Position numbers and translations under genes: made by a program
Shown here: piece by piece, positions 31,609 through 44,399 of the stretch
How positions within the stretch are numbered: the first letter of the stretch is position 1
Layout: each line of letters opens with the position of its first letter
Assembly (NCBI GenBank): GCA_944474755.1
Contig: OX104115.1
Span: 31,232,043-31,296,042 of the forward strand
Length of the DNA: 64,000 bases
Reading direction: 5' to 3'
Source: Limnoperna fortunei
Lineage: Eukaryota; Mollusca; Bivalvia; Mytilida; Modiolidae
The notes under the pieces: generated by a model
What the model saw: the letters and a program-made list of their open reading frames with translations, nothing else
Database searches by the model: none
What the model was told of the DNA's origin: nothing

Positions 31609-34600
31609 ATGAATTTTCGAGATCTAGCAAGTAAGTTTTATTAACATTTTTAAGACACGTGCGTTTTACAATTGTTTTTGGAAAGGACAATGACCCACAT
31701 TCACAAAAGAATTACTGTCACTGGGAAATTTAAGAGTTAGCTAGGGATGAATAATTGTGTCCATTTTGGTGTTCCAATAAGCGTAATAGTTTTGACGTCT
31801 AAAAATGAATCAACATTGATACATAAAAAACACATTGTTTCCGTAATTTAAAAACAAAAAGAAGGCATTAGTTATCTCCCATCTGGGCAGGTTTTATTCG
31901 TTTTTAATAAAGTTAAGTTTTTGCCATAGACAAAGTATCCTTTGATTTATTTGATATCACTCACTAATTTGTGTCCCTGTATACATGCAGAACTATTATG
32001 TTTGTTTGACAGAAAACGGAAACACGTTTCTAACAACTGTATATTCTTGCTCAACAAATTTCATTAAATCTTTTATATCTTTTTCGAATTCATAAGCGTC
32101 ATGTATATCTCTTATCTATCTTATGGTAAGAAAGTAGAGCTGAACTTTAATGTGTTAAGATTTCATATCAAAAAACGTTAATTAGTTCAAAATGCTATTT
32201 TACAAATATCTTATTTTGAACTTGGGTTTTGTTAGTTTTTTGGATTTACTTTAAACGACACTAAATTAGGAAATAAAATGTATTCGTTCTTTATAAATGA
32301 TAGGGGTTGAAATTCCACGTGTAAAATTGTTTCTCTACCATTTTAATAAGAATATGAAGATCAAAGATATTTAATAAGTATGCATCTAAAAACCCTCTAT
32401 AACATAAGCAAACTTTCTATCCGCTTTGGTCACAAATCGAATAGTGATAAAACATTTAAACTCGAATGCATCAAAACTAAAACGACTTTGTTAATGCAAT
32501 TTTGGAATGGCTTAAGCGATCCCCAAACATTTACACTTGCTATAAAATTCAAAGTCCGTTCATGTTACTGTTGGTCTAATCCAAATCGTGTTAAAATAGT
32601 GGATCCACAACTTTTCATCTATTATTAAAGGAATAAATGATGGTTTGGTTCGCAGTCTCATTTGGAGGATTTGTCCGAGTCGCATTCCGAAATACTCATA
32701 ACTAGGCATTTTGATACCACTGGACTTTAAATTTGCGGTTGAATTTGAAAGAAGCTATTGAACTACTTTCTTCCATTTCACCAAACGTCTGGTTCCATAT
32801 TCTAACCATATATGAAGGAGATAGTTCTGGGATAAAGAAATTCGAGTTTTAACTAGATGGATAAATAAGGTCTAACCAGCTTTGTAATCGTTAATGTTTC
32901 CATCATTTCCAGGGACCATGTCGCTAAGATACCAGACTGTTTACTATTTTATAAAAGTATGTTATTTTCTGATGTTCTCATCTTATTTAAAGTTTTTCCA
33001 CCCCGTTTCTATGTACAAGCTATTAATGGAAACTAGTCCTCGGGTGATAATCTAGCACCTATCTAAACGCTTTCCAATATGTCGGCATATTCCAAAATGT
33101 CGAATGAATATTTAGTAGATTTTTTCTTAGGTTTTTTTCATAAAGAGTAAATTTAAGTCGTCTAAGAATGTTAACTTAAATTAACGCATTTTTCAAATCC
33201 GTATGTTCCCCCCCCCCCAACCATCATTTGAAATTTCTAAACCAAGATGTTTATATTCTGAATTGTTTTGAATTTGTTATAATTATGTCGTGTATAATTA
33301 AAGGGTGAGAGATTTTTTTTGTTTTATGGTTTTTTTTGTATTAAAATGTAGCCTTGTGTAGAGGGCTAGAATAAGCCTGCTCTTTTTCAAAATCTATAAA
33401 TTAGGACTTTATCATGCAAGAAGCGTGGTACTGTGCAAATACGTTATCCACTACTGTCCGTTGTAATACTTCCGTACTGTGACCTGACAACCCTCCCCTC
33501 CCCACCAAAAAAAAAGAAAACGAGAGGGCCAAAACTATCCGCCACCTGGGGATGCGCTGGGAAGCTCTGTAGGTCGAAGACTGGAAACCCTACCAGTATG
33601 GACCCAATTGCAGGAAACTGGAAGATGTTTTACAGCTAACTACAGTGGAATAGATCATGAGAATATTTTTGGGCACCACTTGATGACATCTACACTTGAG
33701 CGAATCTATAAGAATTTAAAGGAATAAATGATGGATTAGGAAGCTACATGTTCGCAGTCTCATTTGGAGGATTTGTCGTATTCCAGAATACCGGTAGTAA
33801 TAACTATGAATTTTGACATTTGCGGTTGAATTTGAAAGAAGCTATGAAACGACTATTAAAGGAATAAATGATGGTTTGGTTCGCAGTCTCATTTGGAGGA
33901 TTTGTCAGAGTCACATTCCAGAATACTCATAACTAGGCATTTTGATACCACCGGACTTTAAATTTGCGGTTCAATTTGAAAGACTAGTGACATGCATAAT
34001 ATAAGGATGAGAGGTCTTGTTTTTATTATAATATGGTCTTTTTGAGTATTAAAATGTAGCCTGGTGTAGGGGTAGAATGAAGCATGTCTTGAGAATAGTG
34101 TTATTGTACATATTTTAAAATTGTCAGTACCATATGCCATTGTATTCTTAAGTTTAAACTTTCTAGATACTGAACAGTACATTTTATAACCGTCTTCGTC
34201 ATATTTTAACCATGTACAACTGCACCCATTTAGAATGAAATTTTCTTTTTTCACATTCAGTGACATTGAGCTGTGGCGTATCGTCCCCGATTTCAACACC
34301 TTTGGGTTCTTATAATCATAACCTTTTAAAGGTATTTGTTTACGGTCTATTTTGCGGAAATCACTCTTTGTTGTGAGAACCACGTTAGAATACTTGCGAA
34401 TGCTTCGACCTTAATAATCGTTTTGCCCTATAATTGCAATTTTTTCGACTAAAATGGTTCGCTCGATAAAAATATAAATGATTGAAAATAATTCTTTAGA
34501 CTTAAAAACATTGTAATTTAAATTATCGTTACTGATTTTACGAAAGAATGTCGATATGTGGTGAGTGGGATTTGTCAAGCTGGTTCCCGGTTACTGCCGG

Positions 34601-37600
34601 ATATAGAAAAAAACAGTAACCCACTTTGTTATTGTTACCAGTTACTTTTGAACTTGCGTCCGATATTAATTTTGACAAACCGAAAGGCGTAGGTGCATTT
34701 TACAAAATTCATTGCACCTTAATTGTGTCTTTTTTTATAACCAACTATATCGATCATAATTAGGTTAGATAACTCTGTTTAAACTCGAAAACTTGTTCCC
34801 GAATTTACTTTGGACTGTTCCCAGATAACTACAGGGAAATAACAAAATAGTAGAGGGCGACACTGACATTTCTTTAGTATGTAAAGGAAAACATGAGGGC
34901 TTTTATTTTGTTTTGTGAGCATGTAATTATGATCACATTTATTGTAAATGCAAACATAAATGATGATTGCAACGATGTCCCTGTCAAAACAATTTCAAAG
35001 TAAAGTAGAAATTTGGCATTTCAAAATTTTCTGTAATAGAAATGTTGTGAATAATTTTAAGAAAATAATTGTTTTGTCAAGAAAGAATAATTAAGAAAAC
35101 CTACTTAGACGAGAAGAAATTCATTTTGTAATTAAATTTTTGGTGCTTTTTTTTTGAGTGCAATTGATCTGATCAAATGACATATATGGACAAAGTACAT
35201 AATTATACTTTATAAAACTATTACTTGTACATTGAATTTCCTCAATTTTATCTCAAATCAGAGTTGAAAAAATAATAGTGAAATGATTAATTTACACGAT
35301 ACACATACATCTATCCATACACAATATGGTGTCTACTTTAGATCAAAAAAATGTATTGTCTCAGTTTCTGACTCATCGTTTTTCCTTTAGAAAAATAGTA
35401 CTGCATTTACCTTTATTAACTTTGTAATGCCCTCAAACGTATCTACCTGTTAACACCTGGCATTCATACCTCTGCTGATACATGATGTTATTTGTATTGT
35501 ATATTATATACAAAATAACAAAGGGCACATTATTAAGTCCGGCACTGCACTAGTTTTATGATGCACAAGTATTATATAACAAACCCCGTTTATTTGTGTA
35601 TTTTAAATTTTACCGACAAGACCACATCATGTATCGCCATTTTGTCTCGACATCGTGTACAATTCCAAAAACTCGGTCATTTTAAAATAAATTTGGAAGT
35701 GATTTCCCGAATTCAATATCTCATTTAGTCGATAAAATCTTATCATAATATTCCATATTTCAACAAAATCACATGGGCAGCACATTTTTATGTAATCAAA
35801 TATTTATTATTTTATTTTTGGAAAAAATGGGATAGGTTGCATAAATTTCGACATTTTTCAATAGTATCCATATAAAATTTTTAGATAAAAATATGATTTT
35901 GTTAAATCAAATTGGAAGTGATTTGCTCAATTCAATATCTATTTAAAATAAACTCAAAATATTGGTTATTGATCATACTTTTACGATATAGCAGCATAAA
36001 TTTCTGTTATCGATTAAATTTAATACAAATTGCAGATATATATGACACCCCGTGCATTCCTATTTAAATCGACACCGCCATATTCCGATCATAGTACAGG
36101 TGACGAATGTCACGTGATCACCGATATAGTTGGACATGGGTCTTTTTTGACGCATTTAGGTATTTTAATATCGCCATTACGAAGCTTAACGCGTAAATTT
36201 GGCCATGGCGCGGCCCAAAATAATCTCCGAGTTTAGGGTCAAAGACCTTAAAATGTCTACTTGTAGCTTTTTAGTCAGCCCTTTCGAATATAAAGTACTA
36301 GAAAATGACAGTTCTAAACAGTATCAATACAACAGTAACTAAAACTATTTAGATCAGATATCCCTATTTGCGCTTAAAATAAAACAACAGATTACTCATG
36401 TACTTGAAATTTTGTTTAGTAACATGTTCATGATTGTTTACTTTTGTGATAGTGGCTCTTATGTTTAAAGTGTTATATCTTTTCAACGTTGTATCTGTCA
36501 CATGCACATACATGTACCATGGACCCAGCGTAATGTTTGATATTACTCACTTGTCTGATAATGATATCGTTTCGCACGTCATACATCTCGGAAGTTCCTC
36601 ATTGGTCCTATCAACGGAACACAGTTAAAAAATAAACTTGATTACAAACATAATATAAAGATTTTATAAGAACTTTGTGGAAAGACATATTACTGCGGTT
36701 TTATTTATATTTGATGGAATATGGCAACAGAAGAGAAAACAATTCATAAAATTCATTCTCATACAGGGAGGACGTTCAGCTTGTTTAGTCTGTAAGAAGA
36801 AAATCATTGACATCACAAAACGTGTAGAACTTTAGGTTGAAGTTCAATCATCCAGATAAGATATAAACCAAACCTAAAAAATGGTTGTCCACAAAAATAA
36901 GCACTGCCACAGTAACCCATAACTAAGTTATCATCTCCACTCCCGGAAAAATATTAACAAGATAAAAAAAATTTACTTTACAACAGAAAAAATAATTACA
37001 ATTATCAACTTTTCTTACATAAAGTACATGTAGTATATGAATGAGTTTTTAACTTTAAATTCTAATCCGGGTAATATTCTACTGGGTACTGAGGTCGACG
37101 CAGAAAGCTGCTCAGTGCTTTCCCATGATTGTGCGTGCGAGTAAGGTGGAAAGGGTGTCTGAAAAGTGCCACGGTATTGCAAGATAAAGACACCAAATGA
37201 AGTTTTGTTTAAAGCGAAGACGCAAAGTAACCGTTACAAAAGACAAAATTGTTCTTCCTTACCCAACACTATATACTTTCCAACTGACCGTCAAACTTTT
37301 CTGCCTTCTCAATCCCATTTTCAGAACTAATGTTTTTTTATTGCCTAGTTCTTGTGGTGAATATACCGATTGGAGAAACCAATTAATATAAAGTTGGACT
37401 AAATCATCGAGCGAGAGTATCTTTATGTTAATTTGTTATTACTTAACAAATCTGGCGCATGTATACGTGTTGAACTCGCTAAACTATTGTTTTTAAGCTA
37501 CTGAAGAAACAGAAAAAGGTATCGTTGTTGTTTAAATCCATTTACTCTTTTCACAAACATATCCTATCGTATCACAGTGATAAGCGGCGTCTATATTATT

Positions 37601-40600
37601 AATTGTATATACATAAAATGACTGATTAACTAAATTCTTGCTTAACGTTTAACGTGCAATATTTCAGGTATATTCTGAACGATAATAAGTCTACGAAGAA
37701 ACGAGAAAAGGAATGATGCAACATTTGTTACATAATAATAGAAAATATCAGCTAAACAAAATAAATTTCCGTAACGACAAACGAGACGATTTATATTTTC
37801 AAACTTGCAAATTTTCCTCAATTATGCAGCAATATTCCAGCTCCTCCTGCATACGGGGTCTATATTTCCTAACTGATCAGATATGCGAGAGCTGATTTTT
37901 GGTAACGTTATCAATTTCTTCGGGATAACCAAGGATACAAGAAATAAACGTCTCGTTCGCGCCTTTAATAAATTTTACTACATATACCACTTCAATGTCA
38001 ATAAACCAAAGAACCTATAAAATATGAAGTTTTCATTCCAGTGCATTAAATCGCCATTAAGTTTCAATGACATATTTTGTGTTTTATGTAGCTTTATTCC
38101 AATGTTTATAGATTTCAGTTTATAAATCAAAAGAAATGGTTTAACATCATTTTCATATCCGAAATTTATTGCAATTAGTTTTTATTAAAACAATTTTTTG
38201 AATAACGGTGTTTTCAAACTTCTAAATTAATTTACATAAATTAACAACAATATTTATATACTTGCAGCATTATTTCTTATATTGGTTGCATTACCGCGAA
38301 CTGATTGTGCACAGGATTGTGATGCTTTGACCAAATGTATGAATGACATTGGAGCTCAATTTATTATTCCGGGGATAAATATGACGTCTGATGACAGTAT
38401 TGTTAAAGTTATTGATACAATTTGTATCCCGAGGTATGTTTATAAGGTTTTTGCATTTTTATACAACAATATCGAACTTGCACGTAAAATGGGGTCTTGC
38501 GACATCTTGATGCGCCGGGTTGAATTACACTAAGCTTCTAATGATTTTTTGTCATTAAATAAGGACATGATTCAAGTCTAAGAATGAATTAACAAAGACT
38601 TACTATTTGAAAGGCGAACAAAAAGTAAACAAACTATATAAACACCTGAAGAAACTGGATGTTAAGCGTTTCCTGCATCATTAATAACAACCGTTATGTA
38701 TGGAGTCGTATTAAGTACCACGCCAAGCTGGAGCTTTAGCATGCATGGAGGAGCTCAACAGACTGAAAATTAAAAGCTTTTTATATTAGAAATAAACTTT
38801 TAGTACCCGTAATATCTAAATTCTTTTCCTCATGAACAATTATGTAACTACTGTATGACGTTTAGATTTATTGATTGATTTGATGTTTACTTTATGTCCA
38901 TCGAGCAGTATTTCAGCTATATTCAGAACTAGAACAAATTAACAAATCAATGTAAAATGGGGTGGGGTGAGAGACGGGGAACACAATTTTAATAAACACT
39001 GGATTTAGTAGCGCGGAGATTAATCCTTTTGTAGCAGCTAAAATGAGCCTACTCTTTTTTTCAAACCTTACAAAAGGGGTCTTTATCGTGCAAGGAGCAT
39101 CGCACTCTTGAAACGTGTCATCAGCTACGGTCCGCTGACAGGCTTGCAGTATTATGACTTGACAACTCGGAAATACATGGGTATAACAATTGTATGGTGC
39201 AATAATCACAAAATTCCTCATATCTATATTTTTGCATAAACATTATTTTTCATAATCTACAGCTTTAGCTGTCACAAAAGTTGATTGATTGAATGTTTAC
39301 TAAAAGTCCATCGTTTATCTATATTTAGTACGAGAACACGGACTATAAAGAAAAACTTTTAACTTTCACTCAAAGAAGCTTTCGGTATTACAACCCGATA
39401 CAAGGGTTATGCAGTCTGTAACTGGGAACCATTCTAGCTTAGGAAAAATTCCGTCAACGGTAGCTGTTGCAGGGTTTTTCATCGACAAATTATTGTGTTA
39501 TGTAAATTTGTTATATAAACCTTTTAAATCGAAATTATTTGAAAAATATGGACTAAGGTGGCAGTTATGAAGTTAGGCAAAGTCAATTTTATAACCTTGG
39601 TATTTTTTATGTCTCATTTGTATATTTACGCAAATAGAAATTTAGAGAATGTATTATATATTGTAATAGAATTATTTAAAAATGAATAAAAACAAGACCG
39701 CATACTCTGAAATTAACATGAACTTGATTTTGCCATGATTTGATAACATTCTATGTATGCACTCGATTTAAAAATTAAAATTTAAACAACGGAATAACAC
39801 ATTTGTGAAATGTTTATTTATATGCATGTTACTAATGTCCATCATATTGACTGCTATTTGCAAACATTATAAGTATTGGGTAGTAACTGAAAATTTAAGG
39901 CCTCGGTGGCCGAGTGGTTAAAGTAGTTCGTCTACTATTGATCACGTGGTCTGTCAACACTGCGATTGTGGGTTCGATTCTCACTGCAGGCAGGTTGTAC
40001 TCGACTCCAATCTTAATTGACAAGGATTGCCAGTTTTCCTACCGCAGGTCGAGGGTTCTCTCCGGGTACTCCGGCTTCCGCCCCCAATAAAAACTGGACG
40101 CCATGAAATAGCTGAATTGCTGAAAGTGGCGTTAAAACACTGGTTATATCGGAGGGTCAAGCACCGAGAACCCTCCTAATTCTGTATCACGACCTAACAA
40201 CCTGCCAACTAACGAGCTTCACCCCTTTTCCCATATAGATTTTTGTTTGTTTGAATGGTGTTTTAACGCCACTTTCAGCAATTTTTCAGCTATTTCATGG
40301 CGTCCAGTTTTTATTGGGGGAGGAAGCCGGAGTTCCCATATAGAGACGCGCTCTGAAGCTCTTAGGTCAAGTTCTGGGAACCGCCCAGAAGTGTCCAAAA
40401 CTATTTTCTGAGATCAAAAATACATGTTTGTACACATCACAGTCAAATTTTAAGAGAACCATGCTACATTTTTACTTATCAATTCATGTGGTTAAGTACT
40501 ACTTTGACTTTTGTCCATCAATTATTCTTTGTTATTCATACACCCCGCATTTAATATTTTTAGTATACTGATTAATTGATAATTTAATGTCTGCTTAACG

Positions 40601-42965
40601 TCCAGCGAGCAATATTCACGACGAGCACAAGTTAACCAACGATAAATCAACGGTTGAAAGGGATGGACAAATATATTTGTGTATAATGCGTAAATGCTGT
40701 CGGTTTCTCTTTTAGCAGTTGACTGCTACATGCGTAAATGTTGTCGGTTTCTTTTGTAGCAATCTGAACGCTCTAGTTGACTGCTACAGTGTTACGAAGG
40801 GATGCTTATTGTTGTCGAATGTTTTTAAAATGCCATCAGCAGGGAGTATAAAGAATCAGTGGACAAAAGTGTGTTCACAGAAAGAAGGTATTCTGAAAAT
40901 GAGTTAACCCTTTTGTAAGAATAATAAAGTATCCGACCCATATTTCAAATAACCACTTTTTTCTCTACCTAAAATTACAGCGGTATTAAATCAATTTATT
41001 GCTAATAAATTATACAAAATATATCGTTTTACTTTAAGTCAATGTTATCAAAGTATAGCTTTGAGTTAAAAACTCGAACAGTATTTCCGATGTTGGCTGA
41101 ACATTTTCCGACATCACTTCTATCAAAAATTAATCGACATTCGGGACACCAACTATGATCACGTGAACAATTGATCATATTCTACTACTTTTGATTTTAC
41201 CTTGTATTGTGTTGACTATATGCATTTTACACTATTTTTTTTCAAATGGAAGGTATTTTAAATTTTTATCTGTGACCACTTTATCTATATTTTTTGTCCC
41301 AATATTTTTCAATCATGAGCGTCCCTGAAAAAAGCTCTGTTATTCAAACTAGGAAATGAAGACTTGCGTAAAGCGAAAAACAGTTATGACAAATACTAGA
41401 GCGTGTCTTAGAACATTTATTTCACACATGTGGCGGGGATAATCCGGGTAAAAGCTTCCCATTTATACCATTTTATTTAAAATCCTTTTACAACTCAGAC
41501 GTGTAGTTTAATTCAAACAAAAAAGCATAACATACGAACACGAATACAACGAGAAGAAAAACACTTAAACACACTGGATAAAGAAAAAAAACTTATGAAG
41601 GTATGACCCCAATTTCAGTGATTTTTATACAAAACTGAACAAACTATAAAATTATATTATAAATTCAACTGAATAATAAAAAATTGAAGTTAAAATAGAT
41701 GTCTTTAGAAGCGTAATAGGATTATGACTAGCACTGTTTATAGATTGTTTGCCCCTGACAATAAGCGCTTAGGTTATCCCCAGCCCAGTAATAACGCTTC
41801 TGTAAGTAGAAGAACCACTTACTTGCGTCTGACGTAGTGAATAATATAACTCTTATACAACACTTTCTTTTGTTACATTTGTTCTCTGTTACATGTGTAA
41901 ACTTGTATGTCTATATATAATATAATAATGTTTTATGTTTTAGAGTATTTGCAAGCCTATAAATGTTTTGCGAAGGGGAGTGTTGTTGCTGCAACATTAG
42001 ATTGCTCGACTAAGATTGTACCCACATTTGATGTTCAAGACAAGTCAAATCTTTTTTGCAGGTATGTGTCCAAATAACGTTTTTTCGATACTATATGTGC
42101 TCATAATTATATAGAGTGAAAGGTTTCTATGTAATTAAATATTTTGAAATTCAAGATATTTTTCAGAAGTACAATATTATAGGTAAACATAACAATTAAG
42201 ACCAGAGAGCAGTATTCGGGACTAGAACAACACAATTAAGTAACGTGTGGTGTGGGATCATAGAACCAAATTTTGATTGCAACTGGAAAAGTATAGAGTA
42301 TTGGTTGTGGCAGAGATTATTTGCCCTTTGTAGCGGCTACAATGAGCAAACTCATTTTAAGAAGCTACAAAAGGCCTTACGGCACTATTCAAACGACATT
42401 CCGTTGTTTTGCAATTAGTTAACAAACGAAATGATAGACTATAACGTTATCCAAAAATATTTGTGTATCAAATACTTTAAATTAACATCTGACATTAATC
42501 CTCAGAAAGAATTTATAATCGAACGCCCCTTTATATCTTGTTACATGCTGCATAATATAACCACATAGAAGGAGCAATAGCGAACCGACTCGTGATTTCA
42601 GGATATATATCTAATACGAAATTGACTTTGAAACCTTCAGAAAATCTGTGTTTTTTTTTAAAATCTACCTTGAAGAACATCTTTGTCATATATCATATTA
42701 TCTTTGTATCTCAAATTATATTATTCCAATGATTTACTTATTTTACAGTATGATGAAACACCTAATGCCATGCTTGAATTCTGTTTATAAAGAACATTGT
42801 CCCGAGACAATTTTAGAGTACGTTTATTCCTTAACCAAAGATCAGTACGACGCCACCTGTTTAGCTTTCTCAGCTTCAACAGCTGCCACAATGATGACAA
42901 ATATTTCACTTTTCTCAGTGTTACTTCTTAATATTCAGTTTGTGTCGAACATTATTAACTTATAA
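31609..42965 (+). CDS. Five-exon gene for a secreted, cysteine-rich, probably GPI-anchored protein
   Basis: Exons: 31609-31630, 38268-38433, 40760-40887, 41944-42061 and 42749-42965. All introns are GT-AG, with phases 1, 2, 1 and 2, and the joined frame has no stop. The product has about 216 residues. The signal peptide is MNFRDLA plus T plus LFLILVALPRTDCAQ, with its hydrophobic core split by intron 1. Four exon-sized modules of about 42 residues follow. Each holds two Cys 28-30 residues apart (KCMN...TIC, DCYS...KVC, KCFA...LFC, PCLN...ATC) plus a third Cys, twelve in the mature protein. There is an N-glycosylation site (NMT). The last exon ends SASTAATMMTNISLFSVLLL and a hydrophobic tail, which suits a GPI anchor. 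ATTAAA follows the stop at 42969. I know no family name for this module. The tiny first exon, 6.6 kb upstream, is the least certain part; the other four are strongly supported by phase and by the module pattern. Confidence 0.7.
32625..32760 (+). repeat. Local repeat L1, copy 1 (in intron 1)
   Basis: GGTTCGCAGTCTCATTTGGA and ACTTTAAATTTGCGGTTGAA, repeated at 33714-33850 and 33853-33980. Confidence 0.85.
33349..33635 (-). mobile_element. REP-1 copy
   Basis: AATAAGCCTGCTCTTTTTCA, GGACTTTATCATGCAAGAAG, TGTGACCTGACAACCC and GGATGCGCTGGGAAGCTCTG. The lead-in (33296-33390) is itself duplicated at 33997-34090. Confidence 0.7.
33714..33980 (+). repeat. Local repeat L1, copies 2 and 3 in tandem
   Basis: Two adjacent copies of the 32625-32760 unit. 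Copy 3 matches copy 1 better than copy 2 does. Confidence 0.85.
33981..34383 (-). pseudogene. Zinc-finger fragment, ZNF862/C17orf113-like (hAT-related)
   Basis: Minus-strand frame opening at 34383 gives TWLKYDEDGYKMYCSVSRKF, then AMAYGTDNFKICTI-like residues and a His. This is the N-terminal W...C..C...GTDNF...H finger of ZNF862-like proteins, which derive from hAT transposases. The second zinc Cys is Ser here and the frame drifts out of homology after about 100 residues. No hAT transposase core follows. Most likely a fragment of a transposon-derived gene in the opposite direction to the host gene's intron. Confidence 0.5.
34384..36179. other. Non-coding intron sequence
   Basis: AT-rich, with no exon candidate or recognised repeat. 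Confidence 0.5.
36180..36665 (+). repeat. Dispersed repeat R2, copy 3
   Basis: Diverged match to 18990-19500 (GGGTCAAAGACCTTAAAATG, ATTTAGATCAGATATCCCTA, GTGATAGTGGCTCTTATGTT, ACAGTTAAAAAATAAACTTG). Confidence 0.7.
37082..37385 (+). mobile_element. REP-1 copy, diverged
   Basis: TGGGTACTGAGGTCGACGCA, AAAGCTGCTCAGTGC and AAAAGTGCCACGGTATTGCA follow the family order. The tail is lost. Confidence 0.55.
38868..39185 (-). mobile_element. REP-1 copy; a further short piece at 39280-39440
   Basis: TTGATTGATTTGATGTTTAC, TATTTCAGCTATATTCAGAA, AAATGAGCCTACTC and GGGGTCTTTATCGTGCAAGG. Its A-rich and TTGA-rich left side is the complement of the family tail. Confidence 0.75.
39899..40141 (+). mobile_element. 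tRNA-derived SINE, nearly full length
   Basis: A box TGGCCGAGTGG at 39907-39917 and B box GGTTCGATTCT at 39971-39981, then the family body (GACTCCAATCTTAATTGACA, CTCCGGCTTCCGCCCCCAAT) and the start of the tail (GGCGTTAAAACAC). It is cut off where a REP-1 piece begins. Confidence 0.85.
40145..40400 (-). mobile_element. REP-1 fragment interrupted by a SINE
   Basis: CGACCTAACAACCTGCCAAC to CCCATATAGAT, then, after the SINE, CCCATATAGAGACGCGCTCT through GGTCAAGTTCTGGGAACCGC. The two pieces join into one REP-1 stretch. Confidence 0.65.
40236..40335 (-). mobile_element. 5'-truncated tRNA-SINE inserted in REP-1
   Basis: The plus strand reads TTTGTTTGTTTGAATGGTGT to GGGGGAGGAAGCCGGAG. CCCATATAGA lies on both sides (about 40224 and 40338), giving a target duplication of about 10 bp. 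Confidence 0.8.
40567..40680 (-). mobile_element. REP-1 tail-end fragment
   Basis: Complement of the tail: TTAATGTCTGCTTAACGTCC, AGCGAGCAATATTC, then AACGATAAATCAACGG. It ends 80 bp before exon 3 of the secreted-protein gene. Confidence 0.65.
42205..42390 (-). mobile_element. REP-1 fragment in intron 4 of the five-exon gene
   Basis: GCAGTATTCGGGACTAGAAC, CAACTGGAAAAGTATAGAGT and GCGGCTACAATGAGCAAACT. Confidence 0.65.
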
Positions 42966-43056
42966 AACATTAAAGACTTGCATATTTTAATATGCCATGG
43001 TATCTCTAATTTCTTTACATTAACTGATAGCATTTGTTCCTATGAGAGTTGCATTT

Positions 43057-43447
43057 TATACCCCCACTCGTAAGAGAGGAAACTATATTGCAATCACCTT
43101 GTCCGTCTGTCCGTCCGGTGCAAACTTTTGTAACAGATTTCGCGGCTTCTACTGAAGGGATTGATTTCAAATTTGGTGCACAGCTTGAGTATGATGAGTT
43201 GAACCGTTCATCCCCTTTCCGGGTCAGTCAGTTATCTACTTCCTGTTTTCCCAGCCGACTTAAACTGTTTCCAGGGTCAAAATAGGAAATTTTTTCGTAA
43301 TAGATTTCTCGGTTTCTACTGAAGGGATTGCTTTCAAATATGGTGCACAGCTTTAGCATGATGAGTTGTACCGTGCCTCCCCTTTCCAGGTCAATCAGTT
43401 ATCTATTTCCTGTTTTCCGAGCCGAAACATGATCCAGTGGGGGTATA
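43057..43447. mobile_element. 391-bp TIR element with internal duplication
   Basis: TATACCCCCACT (43057-43068) and AGTGGGGGTATA (43436-43447) are perfect inverted ends. Inside, two units of about 160 bp share TCTACTGAAGGGATTG and GTCAATCAGTTATCTA-type words. TA at each border may be the target site. It lies 90 bp beyond the last exon of the secreted-protein gene. Confidence 0.85.
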
Positions 43448-43737
43448 CTTACGATTTTGTTCTGGTCCATGTATTCAAATAAATATAAGACGTCTTTCAA
43501 AAACGCAGGACATTGTATTTGTTGTACATTATGCAGAAAGAATTTCTAGAAATTAATATGGCGTATATTTATAACCAAATGCGAAGTTCCTGGGTACTTC
43601 TCGGCACCGACTAACACACAAAATTCAAACATGGTGCAAATTGAAGTTTGGAAAAATGTACTTTGCCTTTGGTTATACATATACACGATATCTATTTATA
43701 GAAATTCATCATAATTTACATTAATTACAATTGAAAG

Positions 43738-43880
43738 AGGGCAACACCGCTTGTCCGACGCCCCATTAGTCCTACACCCGATTATTTCGAGAATAGTCCT
43801 ACGCCCCATTGCTCCGACACTCCAATAATCGGACACTCCATTTGTCGCACATCCCGATTTTTTTTTTTTTTTTTTTTTTG
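43738..43880 (+). repeat. Short array of TCCGACACCCCATT-type units, then poly-T
   Basis: Seven or so variants of a 15-17-bp unit (GTCCGACGCCCCATTA, GTCCTACACCCGATTA, TCGGACACTCCATTTG), followed by a T-run of about 22 bp at 43858-43880. Confidence 0.8.
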
Positions 43881-44399
43881 GTTTTCAAATACACTTTCTA
43901 AAAACATGACTGAAGTTAAGTGAGTGCTCAGATTAAATGTTGGGCATTTCTAGCTGATTTCTTAGTTGAAAATGTTATTGAAAATACCAGGCGCTTTTGA
44001 CTAATTATTCCTAATTTTATATCAATTTTTTATCATTTTTTATTTATTTCTATGACAAACAAATTATTGTATCAATATTTTATTTTTTGATATGCATTCA
44101 ATAAGGAATACTTGTTTTAAGGGAAAACAAAGGTACCAGGATAGTATATTAGGATACTAGCCGAATAAAGCAAAAAGGTATTCATATTAACCTTTCTTTA
44201 CACTAGAAAAAATGTGCCGTTTGCAGGATATATTAATAACCATTTTAATCTAGTATATTGGCACAAAACAGCTTCAGAGTATATTAGACAAAGTCGATCT
44301 AGCGATTACTTATATTCCCGCTTAAATTTTGCAGAACGTTTTTTGTCGACTGGCGACATTGACCATTGATGGAATTCATCCAGCCTCAATAGGCTTCAT

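Noticed and set aside
39899..39985. Functional tRNA-Leu or tRNA-Ser gene
   Set aside because: A and B boxes are good, but the sequence continues into a SINE body and tail and does not fold into a closed acceptor stem.
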